Positions 45,009 through 57,729 are shown, counted from the stretch's first letter. The stretch is 64,000 nucleotides of DNA from Hemerocallis citrina (GCA_017893485.1 CM030361.1:143530941-143594940); one strand, 5' to 3'. The notes: generated from the sequence alone by a model not told the origin. Translations and numbers: made by a program.

Positions 45009-46183
45009 CATGGTATGAAAAGGGCTGTAGCTCGGTTTGTTGCTCTGTGTTTGATCTGTCAGCAGGTTAAGGCAGAGCATCAGAGAACCGCTGAACTTCT
45101 TCAACCGCTTCCTATTCCGGAGTGGAAGTGGGAGCATATAACCATGGATTTTGTGACCGCTTTGTCGAGGAGTCCTAAGGATCACAATGCCATTTGGGTG
45201 ATTGTCGACCATTTGACGAAGAGTGCTCACTTCATTTCTTTTCGTATCGGTCAGTCTACTGAGAGCCTAGCGAGGAAGTACATGCAAGAGATTATCAGGC
45301 TTTATAGGGTTTTAGTCAGTATTGTATCCGACAGGGATACGAGATTCAGATCTCAGGTTTGGGAGAGTCTTCATGCTAGTTTGGGTAGTAAGTTGAAGTT
45401 TAGTACAACTTTTCATCCCCAGACTGATGGACAGTCAGAGCTAACTATTTAGATTCTTGAGGACATATTGTGATCCTGTATGTTGCAGTTCGGTGGATCT
45501 TGGGAGGACATTTGCATCTCGTAGAGTTCTCGTACAATAACAGCTTTCAAGCCAGTCTTAAAGCTGCACTGTTCGAGGCACTTTATGGATGTAAATGCAG
45601 ATCACTAGTGTGCTGGGATGACATTGGTGAGAGGCAGTTGTTGGGTCCGGAGTTGGTCACCAGGACAGTTGATGCTGTGACTCAGATCAGAAAGCATCTT
45701 CAGGCAGCTCAGGATAGGCAAAGGCAATGGGCTGATGTCCATCGGAGGGCTTTGGAGTTTGTTGTTGGTGACCATGATTTCCTTAAGGTATCACCGTGGC
45801 ACGGTGTCATTCGGTTCGGTGGTGGGGGCAAGCTTAGCCCTAGGTTTATTGGACCATTTGAGATTTTGGAGCGAGTAGGCAAGGTGTCCTATCGTCTTGC
45901 TTTTCTGCCAGCGTTATCAGGAGTGCATGATGTTTTCCATGTCTCACATCTCAGAAGATATATCCGCGATGAGAGTCATGTGATCGACTACTCTTAGTTG
46001 ACCGTGTGGCCGGATTTGACTTGTGAGATTCTGCCAATTGCTATTGTGGATCGGTGGGAGAAAGTGCTTAAGAACAAGGTCATCAAGTTGGTTCGTGTTG
46101 CTTGGAATCCTCACTCGCCTAGTGAGTCGACTTGGGAGCTGGAGGAGAAGATTCAGTAGAAGTTTCCTCATTTGTTTGAGTAG
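45009..46183 (+). pseudogene. Integrase catalytic and C-terminal part of element 2
   Basis: This resumes the zinc domain with MKRAVARFV and CLICQQVKAEH (the two Cys), then the catalytic triad regions: ITMDFVTALS (Asp), VSDRDTRF (Asp) and TDGQSELTI followed by ILED (Glu). Stops occur at 45450 (TAG) and 45471 (TGA), and the frame shifts to 45470-45997, which holds VEFSYNNSFQASL, GPELVTRT and FIGPFEILERVGKVSYRL. A TAG at 45995 precedes the chromodomain-like tail (KVIKLVRVAWNPHS, STWELEEKI), which has one more TAG at 46157 and ends at 46181-46183. Confidence 0.92.
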
Positions 46184-46276
46184 TGGTTGTTTTGTTTTGT
46201 TTTGCCTTGGGTTCTTTTCTTTTGGGGTAACCCTATGTATCTTCTTTTTGAATTTTGAGGACGAAATTCTTTTTGT

Positions 46277-46290
46277 TAGGTGGGTAGGAT
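46277..46290 (+). other. Polypurine tract of element 2
   Basis: TAGGTGGGTAGGAT directly before the 3' LTR. Confidence 0.8.
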
Positions 46291-49200
46291 TGTAACCCCT
46301 GTTTTTCGTTTTTCGTATTTTTGGTGTATTTTTTTCTTCTTCTTGAGTATTTGTACTCTCTTATATTTTCTGGGACCGTATATTGGAGTTGTTTTCAATA
46401 TATATTTATTTTATTTCATTTTGAGCTCTTGTGTCTGATTGTTTGTCTTTTTGCTTTGTTCTTTATCAATTGTCGTTTTTCTCTTTATTGGATTCTTGCT
46501 CTATTCTTTTGCTCATGTTTTTGGTGCTCATGGTTTCTTTTGCCTAAGCCTATTGCCGATAATCCTATTTGCAATTTTAAACCTAGATCCTCATAATTAT
46601 CCCTAAACCCAATTGATTACCAAATCCTATTTTAGTCCTAATTACCCTATCTCCTACTACTACTCCTATATACCCGAAACCCACTAACTAACCTACCCGA
46701 CCTGTCACCCTATCACCCTAAACCCTAACACCTTCTACTCTGCCTATATATAAATCCATACACTAAAACCCTAGCCACAACAAAACCCCACAGCCTTCAA
46801 CCCGTTGCCGACCACTACTGCCTTCACCGATCACCAAAGCCCCGACCATCACTGCGCCATACCCCGATCGACCCATCTGCCATTACCCCACTGCACCCTT
46901 GCACCCGAACCCATCCCCGAGCTCTTCCTCTTCGTCCATCTCTCCCCGTCCTCCGTCTCTCTCTCGCTGTCTCTGCTTGGCGCGCTCGCAAAAGCAACCG
47001 CAGCAGCCAGCGATGCTGCCAGCCATTGCCGTGCCCCGCCATCATCGCCGCTCTCCCCCCTCCCGCCCTTCCTTGCTGACTGCAGTAGCAACGATCGTCG
47101 TCTCGCCGAGTTCTTCTGACCTCTCTCTCATTTGGCTGGTTTGCACGTGCACGGAGATTTGCACATGTTATCCCAAGTTCTTGGTTCGTGGTTTTTGTTC
47201 GTGGAATTTGTTCATTGCTCGTTGTGTTCGTTACCGGGATCCATTCCTGTTATTCTTGGTTTTCATCGTTTTCGTCTTCGGTTAAGGCAAGTAACTTGTA
47301 CTCAAATTCTTTTGTATGATACAAGTCAAAATTACCGCTTATAGTGTAGTTAGGTTCTAGAGACAACTCCTGTGTGTTATTTTTGATGATTTTTGTCTTT
47401 ATAGTGCTATTGACCATATTTGCCTCACGACACAAAAATCGACAAGAAAACAACTAGGTTTTACCGTTCTTGATCTATTCATATATGTGAGATAATTATG
47501 TGAAATTATGTGTTTGATGAGATCCATGTGATATGATAGTTGTGAATATGTTATATACTCTGTTTCATGATATTTGGACACTTATTAGACTCTATACCAT
47601 GTTTGATTGTGATTGGAACGAGTTTCGTGTGGTTTATGTTAGTTTTGTTTTCAATAGAAAATCTGTATTTGTTGATGATCAGTTTTGATTTGTATTTTAG
47701 ACCCTATTAAGGTCAGAATTCTTAATTTTTGTATTAGACATGAATTGTAGAGAAATCTGTCTTCTTTCCAAACTCTCTAACCTTGATCAATTTCGTTTTC
47801 GTATGAGTGAGTTATGGCTATTTTACTACAGTGGTGTATTCTATTTCCAGATTTCGTTCTTGATGATTTTGATGATTTTGATGATTAAACTATTTTGATA
47901 CTTGTCTTAAATATATTATTTTGGTCTTAAACTTTGCATAGTATTTCTATACCTATCTAGGGTTTACCCAAAATTTTGATGGATTTTACTGATGAGTTTT
48001 ATACGCCGTTTCATGCCTGTTTATGAAAGCTATACTTGCTGTATTTTGCTCGCTGTTCTGTAAAGAATCGTATTTTCACCCTATTTCCTTTTACTGTATG
48101 GAAAATATTTATGAAATATGAAAGTTATCTTATTTTGCCTATTTTCATCTCCCTTTTGCGGATTTGGATTTCGTTTCATGGTTTGCTAGATATTACATTT
48201 TTCGTACAGCAGTGTTGGGAATTCCAGATTTGCCAAACTATCGTTTCTTGATGTTTTCCGATTTTTGTTGACTGAAATAATTTTTCTGGAATATTATGAA
48301 AATTTATATTCTGATACTAGACATATAGGGGATTACCCCAGATTTTCCTGGATTTATTTGAGAAGTTTTAACGGTGTTTTCCTATCAATGAATACGATTT
48401 ACTGATTTCTGGCTGAACGTGTTTTCTGGATTCAAATCAGTTTTGAGTTATGATTTTGTGAAATACTATATAGCTTATATATAATCACTGGATTCGTGTG
48501 GAAGTCTATTTTCCAGATTCTTTGACGGATTCAGATTTGGATTTCTGTAGTAATGAGAATCACTATTTTAGTACTATACTGTCTTGCAGTCCTGAATATG
48601 AACATACACTGTTTTGCTCGTTTATGTGACCGTATATCACCTATGCATGTTTATTTGTTTTCCTGAACCAAATAATGATTATACCCTGATAGTTTGACAT
48701 TATTTCATGCACTATCCTGTCTGTTGATAACCATAATAAAAGTAATCAAGTCGGGGTTTCTTATGGGAAGATCTAGTAGTGGAAAATGTGGAAACGTGTA
48801 CTTGAAAGGAAACTAGTGTTCCATTCTGTTACTATTACTGTTACTGTTACTATTACTGTTACTGTTATTTTTACTGCTACTGCTGCTGTTACTGATACCT
48901 GAGTACATGTCCCATTATGGTCCACAATGAAATCTAAAAGCGAAACTGTTTGTTGTAGCAACCATCTGTTATATTTTGGGACGCATGAAGTGCTACTTAG
49001 CTAGTAATACACACAAGACTGTAAGAACATAAGACTGATACTGTTAGACTGATACTGTTATACTGTTACACTGTTATACTGAGCTTACTGTTACTGGACA
49101 CTGTTAGTTGCCATATGACAATATACTTGACACATTCATTTGTACTGAGTATACCATGCTAGTTGACTTTGTTTTACTGATTCATGCTAGTTATTACTGT

Positions 49201-49711
49201 TGATGCATTATTCCATGCTGTTTGTTTATATTTTTCATGTACTTGTATCCTACATTATAAGTGGCCCGTAACTTGTATTGACGGGTACTTGTTTTCTCTT
49301 TCCTTCTCCTGCAATTATTAATTGCAGATCAGGATGGTCAGCTGCCCGATGGCATTGGCGAAATGAGATATTAGTGCTGGATTCTTACTTATTAGTATGA
49401 CTATTATTGTTGCTTTGAATAATGTATTTTGATTACTTGGATGATTACTTTGTATTTTGGGCGATGTGACCCAGGATTTTGTCATGTCCAGATTCTGATT
49501 TATTTGAGCTTAATACATTATGTTTCAAGTAAATTCTGTTGGTTTATTAATTCAATTATGCATGTGTGGTTGACTCTTTTGCTTCCGACTTTGATTATAT
49601 TGTGAGATGTTGTAAAGATTCCTGAATAGCTTATGGATGATGCAAAATCATTTGCTGGGTTGAGTCGCGTATCCGTATTCCATATTCTTTTTTGGAAAGC
49701 GGGGCGTGACA
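46291..49711 (+). repeat. 3' LTR of element 2
   Basis: TGTAACCCCTG...GCGGGGCGTGACA, 3421 bp, colinear with 33506-36916. The TATA box is at 46745-46753, the GC-rich leader at 46790-47280, the candidate intron at 47287-49327, and a TACTGT-type simple repeat at 48825-48900. Confidence 0.93.
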
Positions 49712-50408
49712 AAAGAACTTACGAACATAAGGGTAATTAAATGTAACCTGAAATATAAATATATAAACATACTAAAAGTGTAACATCCCAAATTTTTCTA
49801 TTAATGTAAAGTTCTTTCTTTTATTTTTTTCACGTGTCTTGAATGTGCAATTTAATGTGTATTTTTTTAGCTTTAAAAAGTATTCTCATTTCAAGAATAA
49901 ACATTTCTTTTCTTTTAAAATAAAGCCTAATTTAATCTCTAGGACTAATAGTCTAATTCTAGCCCACTTAATTAATTAATTAATTTAATTAGGGAGCCCA
50001 TGGTCTTTTAGCCCACCTAAATAGCCCATTAGTTATTTGTAATAAAAATTAATACAACTTGTAGTGTAGACTTGATCAAGTCGTAATTAAATTAACAATT
50101 TAATGTACAACTAATTTTGTAGTGTGCTTAGTGTGACACGTGCATTGCACTTGCACGTGCCATTTGGTTGAGTGGCTTGGCCGGATTGTGCATGGAGGAG
50201 TGGGAGAGTGGAAGAGTGGGTGTGTGATCATGGGTACACTACAAGAAATTTTCCATATACCAACGAACACCTATAGTGACGGATCACTAAAACCGTGGGT
50301 ACAAGCATCATATACCTACAAACGTGTAATAAACTATGGGTATAGGTATCCTATAGTTTTAGAGCTTTTAATCCGTAACTATAAGTTTTACTGATAGGGT
50401 AAAATACT

Positions 50409-50501
50409 GTGGATATATTCCATAATTTATTTTCCCCCCAACTTTTTCATTTTCCCCCCAAATCCCAAATACCCCAATTTATACAGTCTCTCTCACACCC
50501 A

Positions 50502-50534
<33 letters not shown>

Positions 50535-50825
50535 ACACCCGAATCCCCGATTCACCACATCGCCGTCGTCAGTCCGCCACATCGCCGTCGTTGTCCCTCT
50601 CCCACCATCGCCGTTATCTTCCATCGCCACCGCAGCCGCCGTCTTCCTCTCGCCGTTTTCCTCCACCGCCACCCACCGCCGTCGCCCACCTCTTCCTCCG
50701 CCGTCGTCTTTCGTTATCCGCCGTCACCCACCGCTTCCACCAACACCCGCAGTCATCTATTTTTGATTAATTTTGCAAACCCTAGGTATGAATTTGTTGC
50801 TTCCCCTTTAGTTGATGAATTTTGA
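50409..50825 (+). other. GC-rich 5' leader/exon-like segment of CACTA
   Basis: An open 138-codon frame with a CT-rich simple sequence (50500-50540) and many CCGCCGTC repeats, giving a Pro/His/Arg/Ser-rich peptide of no known family. AAACCCTAG|GTATGA at about 50785 is a reasonable 5' splice site, so this may be a 5' untranslated exon. Confidence 0.35.
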
Positions 50826-51429
50826 TTGCCATGAGTTTTGTTGCATCTATAACCCCTTGAGTTTCTTGTTCTTGCATGTTTTACCTTTCTGTTGTACTCG
50901 TATCTAGAAATGCAAAAGGACCCGTCATGTCTTCTTCTCCATGTTCCTTTCCCCTAACCCCGCTAAGATTCATTTCCTTTTTTCTTTTTATTGTAAATAG
51001 GTTTCATTTTTTTTCTCTCTTTAATTTCAAATTATTTTTACTTCCTTTCGGACTGAAATGTTTGAAGTACATGATACATTATTTGGAGTGTTGTGAGGCA
51101 GGGCCAAGACTAGAAGAAATCTTTTTGGAGTGTTTGGAGAAAAGTTGAAGAATTTTTTTTTGTCATTAATTTGAAGAAAGAGGTAAACTTGTCTAAAGAA
51201 AAAAAATCATACTTTCCAGATATCCATGGAAAATTCTGTTGAAAATGTAATGGGAGGTAGAGTGCAGCAACAAGAAACTTTAGGGGTTACAAAGTTATAA
51301 ACATAACAAAATTGCAATTGAATTGGAAAGAATAGTAGTAGTGAAACTGTGGGCAATTTTCTGCAATGCACCTTAATTAACTTAGTAATAAGAGGAAGAT
51401 TGCTCTATAACAATTATACTTGTATTTTT

Positions 51430-51654
51430 TCCCTTTCGGCAATTGCTGGGTTCTCAGTAACTTACGGACTAAATCTAAATAGTCTACAAGCTTGGGTCAT
51501 ATGGAAACTTTGCAATCTTGAAAATAAAGTAATTTCAGTGGAGAGGATACTGCAGTATGCATCCATTCCTAGTGAGCCACCACTTACTATAGAAGAGAGC
51601 AGACCAGATAGTAGCTGGCCATCAACTAGAGAAGTCGAGCTTCATTACCCTCAG
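51430..51654 (+). pseudogene. Captured ABC-transporter subfamily C (MRP-type) exon
   Basis: The plus frame reads AIAGFSVTYGLNLNSLQAWV, then IWKLCNLENKVISVERILQY and IPSEPPLTIEESRP. This is the linker between the second membrane domain and the second nucleotide-binding domain of plant ABCC (MRP3-like) transporters, which export conjugates across vacuolar or plasma membranes. The exon ends at CCTCAG|GTTAAT, where the nucleotide-binding domain would begin in the next exon, which is missing. No other ABCC exon was found nearby. It is a host gene fragment carried by the CACTA element, not a working gene. Confidence 0.8.
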
Positions 51655-53255
51655 GTTAATATGGCTCTCTTTACTAATTATTACTACCTTTATTAGTTTA
51701 ATAAACTCATGTTTACTTGATGCATTAGATTTACTTGTCTTGCACTAATAGCTAATCACTTTGCTCTCATTGATTTTTTTCCTTTAACATATACAATTGT
51801 ATGAATATTGAGATCAGATTATGTGAAATTGTTTACTGAATAATATATACTATTATTATGAATGTTCAACTTTTCAATATAAGTTTATATGAGTCGTGAC
51901 AGTTACATGCTTTATAGTTTCCTGTATTTTCATTTTTGGGTTGGAGTTTTAAGCTGTGATGAAAGACTGATGATGAAATTCATGAAATTATAGCCAAAAT
52001 TTATGTAGATGGCATAAAATTTGCAAGCTTATGTTTATAATGATTTATTCTTGTTCTTTCCACTAGCAGTGAAGATGCATGCTAGCCTTTGCCATTGCTT
52101 TGTTCGTTATATACCTTATCCCTATACCCATATGTCTATACTTCTCACATGAAATTCATTAAACTTTTTTGTCCGAGATTGCTATAAATGTTAACAATTT
52201 TACATTTGAATTTCCTCCGAGATTGAAGTGGAAAGCGGGTGAAAATAGGGCAAGTATCCTTGTTTTATATTTGAATTTCCTCAACTTTTCTCATTTTCCA
52301 CTTCAAAACCCATGCTGTTGCTGGATGCTTAGAAATTTTTGCTTGGTAATGAAGTCAGGATGCTTGGTAGTTTTGCTTGTGTTGTTTTATGGACATCAGA
52401 TTGGAAGCTTATATGCTGATGCTGAGATGTTGTTCCTAAATTGATGTTGCTGCTGCTGAAGAATTCTCATATCAATTTGCTGTCATTCTGCTGCGTTAAT
52501 TCCTTATAGCTACTGTTTTGCTTCTTCTGTTATAAAACTTTATTGATCTTCTGTTAATTTTGTGATGTACTTATATTGTTTTGGTATAGGTGTGATCTGT
52601 GTAAACAACTATTAGATTGCTTTTATGACTGATTGTTTTTTAATTCTAATTGGCTGGAGTTTCTTAGAACTCCATCCTTATTATCAGGGGGAAAAAGAAA
52701 AAACCCCATGTGCCAAACAAAGCCTCAACCTGCATTGCAGATTAACTTACTTAGTCTCAACCTGCAAAGTAACTTATGCATCATAGAACATAATTATGTT
52801 CACTAGATGATCTGCTCAATACATCAGCCTTTAGGCTACCAAATGACATACAAGAAAGAAGAAAACTGAATCTAGATGCTGATGTATATTCTGTTCTTTC
52901 TTGTTTTTATGTTATTCTGAATCTAGCTTTTTTTTATGTATATGCTGATGTATATTCTTTTCATAGAATATAATTATGTTCTTAGCTGATGTATATTCTG
53001 TTCTTTCTTTTTTTGATCAGATATTCAGATTAGATTTCTAGATGCTAAAAGCTAAATTTGGTACTTATCTATGAATTTTTTAGCTTAGATATCCCCACTA
53101 TATCTTCCTTTATTATATCCAGCCTGTATGAATTTGTCATTCTTGAATTTGAGTTAAGCACCTCTATGAATTTGTCATTCTTGAATACTCTTTCAGGTTT
53201 GTGGGATGATCTGTACTTATCTATGATTTCTCTAATATTTGTAATGTTTCAGATT

Positions 53256-53930
53256 GAACTAAACAACACAATAATGAGGCTGGAACATCTCAGTCAGCCC
53301 AAAATACACAGAGTCATATGCCTTGGAAGGATGACACATATTCCTAAGTACAAGGACCTGAAAAGAGAGGACGTGTACATTGTATGGGCAACATTCCTAA
53401 GCCTAAAAATAGAAGGTTTCTTTGTCTGAAAATCAAGAGTTACGTAATAGAGTTAAGCAAGTGGAAAGCCTATTGACAAATGTTCTGTCGTTGATTCATA
53501 ATCGATTCTCTGGAGAAGATGTGAATGACATTATACAGGCTGCAAGACAGATATATTATATTTTACTCTTGGAGTTCATATTTCAATGTTATGTTTTGTA
53601 TGAGATATTTTTGTATTTACTATTGATTTTCCATATGTTCAATTCTAATGTATTGCAATTGTAATGTCTTTTTTTCCATAAATTTTTTTCTCCAATGAAT
53701 GATGGAAGTATTTATTAAGAAGAGTCTATAAGTTGTATTTTATTTTTAATAGGTTACAGATGCTTCAAGTGCCCCTGACCATACGAATTCTCTAAATCCA
53801 GACACTAATGAAGATACTGAAGATGGTATCTAATTAGTTTTAACTAATTCTTACTGAAATTGTTAATATTTCTTATGTTGAGTTATGTTATTATTCATTT
53901 GTTCTTTTTGTTACTTGCAGGTGAAGATTA
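53256..53930 (+). pseudogene. CACTA transposase-gene C-terminal remnant
   Basis: One frame (about 53275 on) reads NEAGTSQSAQNTQSHMPWKD then a TAA stop and VQGPEKRGRVHCMG, resembling the conserved GPE(+)xGRVRxxG block of the plant Ptta/En-Spm transposase family (Transposase_24). In another frame SENQELRNRVKQVESLLTNV is the usual coiled-coil tail. Splice-like joints connect it to two small exons, VTDASSAPDHTNSLNPDTNE (53755-53825) and GED-stop (ending 53931). Frame changes and the stop show it is inactive. Family assignment is from motif memory. Confidence 0.6.
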
Positions 53931-56900
53931 GAAGCTAATTTTCTCTTGATGGAGCAAACTTAGAAATTGAGTTGATGAGATTGTTATAAGACTTTATATG
54001 TTTATTATATGTCAGTAAGGTACTCTTAGGTTGACTTTTCAACTATTTTGTAATTGACACTCTTATAATACTTCATTTATTTTTAATATGATTGAAGTTT
54101 AATTTTATTTAATTTTGTTTCATAAACACATTTATTTATTTTATTGTGTACTTAGTTTATAATTGGATTAATATTATAAAAGCAGATATTAAATTATCAT
54201 AAACGTAATTAATAAGAAAAAATTGTGTATAGAGCAAATTATGACCTATCCATAAAATTCGTGGGTGTATATGTGTAAAAAATGTCGCTAAAACCTATAC
54301 CAACGGACCGCACAAAAAGAACTATACCAACGGAATAAACACGGTGGGTATATATTCAAATATTTGGATGCGAAAACCATCGCTAAAACCTATAGCAATG
54401 GAGTTTCAACCTTGGGTATAGGAAAGCAAAAGGTGTCTTTAAAACTTATACCAATGGATACGAAACCGTGGGTATAACACCGAGGTTTGTCCAACAGGTG
54501 AAAAAACCGTCGCTATAGGCTATAGTGACGTCGTTTTGCCGTGGGTATAGCTAATTGAAAACGATGGAAAAATATGTCCGTTGGGATAGGTTTTACGGGC
54601 TATACCTACGGTTTCCGCCGTTTACCCACGGATTTTTACTGTCACTATATGTCAAATTCCTTGCAGTGGTAGTTGTTCTAACTCCTTAATGCATCATAGC
54701 CTCTCATCTAAACTCATTTCAACCCTCCATTTGAGCTTGAGTTGTGTATGAATACCCCTACCCTATCTTACTCATGGCTTACACTAGAAATTTACAAGAG
54801 AAAAGAAAAGAAAAGAAACAAATTGCAAGGAAAAGAAAGAGTAGTGTGAGAAAAAGATTGAGAGTTGTGTGTGTGTTGTGTGCTCTTGCAACCATTGGAG
54901 GCCGGCCTAGCATTCACAAGGAGGGGAGCTTGGGTTTCATCTAGCAAGGAGGAGAAGGCTCATTTTGGTGGCGCAACTAGGAGGAGAAGGGAACCATTCG
55001 TGCGTTCAAGGCGCTTCTTAGGACTTTTCTCTTTGTTTCTTCAATAAGGTGGGTGATTTCTCAAACTTCTAAGTTAGATACCATGCTAGGATTTGAAATT
55101 GTGAATATGTTAGAAATAAGTAGGAAGAATTGCCATACATTTGATTGAAGAGACTAATAAGAAAAGAAGCTCTAATTGATCTACATGAAAAGTTAGTAAA
55201 ATAAATTGGAATGTATTAATTAAGATGTGTTATGATGGGTTGTTAGTATATTTTCATGCAAGAATTGATGAATTATGATTTTATGAAAAATTTGCTTATG
55301 AGTGAATTGTAGAATGCAATATGTGAAGAATTGTTCCCATGAATGAATTAAAGAATGCAAACTAGTATCCATGGACTATGAAGCAAATTAATTTGTGGTA
55401 AATGTGTGTGTGTTTAATTGCCATATATGAGAAATATTGTAGTCATTAGATTATCATCCATGTTGCCTCTTGAAACATAAGAAAATGATTAGTTGTAAAA
55501 ATAAGACTAAATTAAAGAGCTTGTTTTTGTTAAAGAATGAAAAAGAATAATGGTAGGAACACACTGGGAATGAAAAGGGAACATGTTGATAAGAGATTCA
55601 ACTAAAAAGAAATATATCTATGCCGAAATGTATTCATGATCCATTTTTTAAAAAGAAATAAATAGAAATAGTCTACTATGTGTAAAAATGAGATTTTTGA
55701 CAATCTAATAAAATATAAGTTAATGATTTTCAAGAAATAACATTTTGGACAAGATCTAGATTTTTATAAGTACAAATAAATTGAGAAAAAATAAGTTTGC
55801 TAAATAAAGAACTAATTTCAGTACAGTTTATACAAAAACTTGCTAATCAATCCTTATACCGGTTAGTCACTCAGTCCTACTGGTCTTTGGGTGCATTTTA
55901 GGAGCGTTACTGTAGCTGAGCGGAGCTTTTAGTCTCGGGTTTGAGTCTCTTAGGAGACTCTGTTTTCTGAAAATTTGATTTTTACTCAAAACCGAAAGCC
56001 AAAACTTAAGTACAAATTAAGTTCTCTATAGGACAGTTAGTCACCTTGGACTTCTTGGTTCTCGGGTGCGACTTGGGATGGTTACTGTTCATGAGCGAGG
56101 GGAGGTTTGACAGGTTCGAATCCGGCTTTGGCCCTTTTTTTGGGAGTTTTGATTCTTTTGCTATTTTGATAAATTTAAGTATTTTATAATTATATAAAAA
56201 TTGAGAAAAATTATTAGAAATCTTAGAAAAAATACATAGACTTCATGAAAATTATTCTACAATATTTTGACTTATTATAATGAGAATTAGAAGCAAATTT
56301 TGAGAATAAGGATTTAATAAAGTTTCTTAGAATATGATTTTTTGTGATTAAAGACAACAAACATTTATTTTTTATAGTGAGAAATTTTGTGTGGAGTTCT
56401 AAATTGAGATTTTGGAAAGGGAAAAATTAAGTGAGATTAAATATGAAATTGTTGTTTAAAATTATTGAAATTGTGCATGGAAAATGAAGAAAAAGAAACA
56501 TGTTGAAATATAGAATTTGTGAACATGAACTCTCTTTTGATGAACATGAAACGAGTTTGACACTAGAGTTTAGCTAAGTCCTTACATCGGCATAAATGAA
56601 ATTTTTTAAAGAGAAATGTGATGATAAAAGACCAAGTTTGGGTCGTGATTAACAGTTGATGTTTAAGACCGATGTAGGGGTAACGCTAATTCTAGAGTAT
56701 TAATTTTATTCATGATTCAATTAACATAAGGATTAGACACATAGTGGAAGTGAGATGAAAGTAAGAGAAAAACACAAGTATGAGAGCCTCGGATCTACGG
56801 TGTGAGAGTGTTCACAGGCTATCTACATGATGCATCATGTCATGACGTGAATACATCTCTGGAATTATCAGGACCGTGGCGACGCTTGTGGGATATTTGG

Positions 56901-57123
56901 TGACTACGTAGTGCCATAGTCCCATGAAGGAGGCGAATTGTCCATAGGCTGTCTACATAATGCATCATATCATGATGTGGGATTCCCCTACAGGTTGTCT
57001 GAATATGGGCTTATAATTCATAGAACATCTAGGATACTTACCGTAGTTACCGTAGTAGTTTAATTCATGGCGAGGGAATCAACCCTACAAGATGAAGAAC
57101 GATTAAGGGCTTGCCCTCGGACC

Positions 57124-57143
57124 TATGTAGTATGGGATGCATA
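57124..57143 (+). promoter_or_regulatory. Conserved 20-bp LTR motif (copy in F)
   Basis: The exact reverse complement of the motif at 12292-12311, 200 bp before the candidate acceptor. Confidence 0.65.
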
Positions 57144-57302
57144 GAATCAGAACAAGTGCGCATTAGTGTCATCTAATATAAATAACTGTATTAAGGACTA
57201 AGTGCACATTCATACACGACATCAATAGGATAGTCCCCCTTAGTTTGGTTTTTGACAAGTGTGCTCTTTCTAAGTAAGGGAAATTGATGTATTATATCCT
57301 AG

Positions 57303-57331
57303 CGTCAGTTTTTTGTAACTGACGTGCCCAC
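57303..57331 (+). promoter_or_regulatory. Hairpin plus TGACGTGCCCAC in LTR F
   Basis: Perfect 8-bp stem CGTCAGTT/AACTGACG with a TTTTGT loop, followed by TGCCCAC and the TTTCTATGCAG acceptor. Confidence 0.6.
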
Positions 57332-57729
57332 GTTTCTATGCAGGATAAAGTGATTAACAGGACTAAAGAATGAATGCTGCTTAAAGAAGTGTTCAGGTTG
57401 TTGTTTAATTCATGTATCATATTGTAATTTATAATTCCTCTGCATTAATATAATCATTGTTGTAAATAAAGTTTTAATTTCCTTGTAAAATTGTACGAAG
57501 TGAAGTGTAAAGATCCTGTGGAACTTTGAATTCAGTCTTATTTGGAATTCGGGATGTTACAAAAAGTGATTTTGCACAAAAGTAATCCTTTGCATCTTCA
57601 ACTAATCTACAAATCCATATTCACTCATCCTACCTTGAAGTTGTGCCTCGGTAGGTAGTTCCTCGACACAATTCCAAGGTATTTCATATTCACATCAATT
57701 CTTGTCTCTAACCTTAGAGTCATTCAATC

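Larger units (their letters stand above)
33506..49711 (+). mobile_element. Element 2: chromovirus-type Ty3/gypsy retrotransposon
   Basis: Its LTRs are 33506-36916 and 46291-49711, with TSDs AAAGA (33501-33505 and 49712-49716). The order on the plus strand is LTR, PBS, gag, protease, RT, RNase H, integrase with chromodomain-like tail, PPT and LTR. Removing the inserted solo LTR E (and one TSD copy) leaves an element of about 11.8 kb. All genes are disrupted by stops, mainly CAG to TAG changes, and by frameshifts. The two LTRs differ at many positions, so it is an old insertion. It is a different family from element 1, whose LTRs have other sequences, but of the same general lineage. Confidence 0.93.
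50237..54668 (+). mobile_element. CACTA (En/Spm-type) DNA transposon
   Basis: The terminal inverted repeats are CACTACAAGAAATTTTCCAT at 50237 and, reversed, CACTGCAAGGAATTTGACAT ending at 54668. TSDs are GTA (50234-50236 and 54669-54671), the 3-bp size typical of CACTA elements. Subterminal motifs such as ACCGTGGGTATA, CTATAGTGACG and ACCAACGGA recur in both orientations within about 200 bp of the left end and 450 bp of the right end, as expected of transposase-binding regions. It is 4432 bp, too short for both CACTA genes. It carries a GC-rich 5' exon-like part (50409-50825), an ABCC gene fragment and remnants of a transposase-related gene. Confidence 0.93.
55049..57343 (+). other. Candidate leader intron in solo LTR F
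   Basis: CTTCAATAAG|GTGGGT to ACGTTTCTATGCAG|G, colinear with the candidate intron of element 1's LTR (14122 to 12063) and preserved although the rest has diverged considerably. Confidence 0.45.
49779..57561 (+). mobile_element. Solo LTR F (element 1 family), split by a CACTA element
   Basis: TGTAACATCCC at 49779 to GGAATTCGGGATGTTACA at 57561, with AAAAG on both sides (49774-49778 and 57562-57566). Removing the CACTA insert leaves about 3.35 kb. The right part is the reverse complement of much of element 1's LTR, including the 20-bp motif (57124-57143), the pair of CATGATGCATCAT-containing repeats (56829 and 56955) and the hairpin. Candidate intron sites are AATAAG|GTGGGT (55049) and TTTCTATGCAG|G (57343). 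Two tRNA-like modules lie at 55855-55970 and 56030-56140. Confidence 0.92.

Noticed and set aside
50409..50825. 138-codon ORF as a gene
   Set aside because: Peptide is simple-sequence (SLSLSP, CCGCCGTC repeats) with no family match; better read as an untranslated exon.
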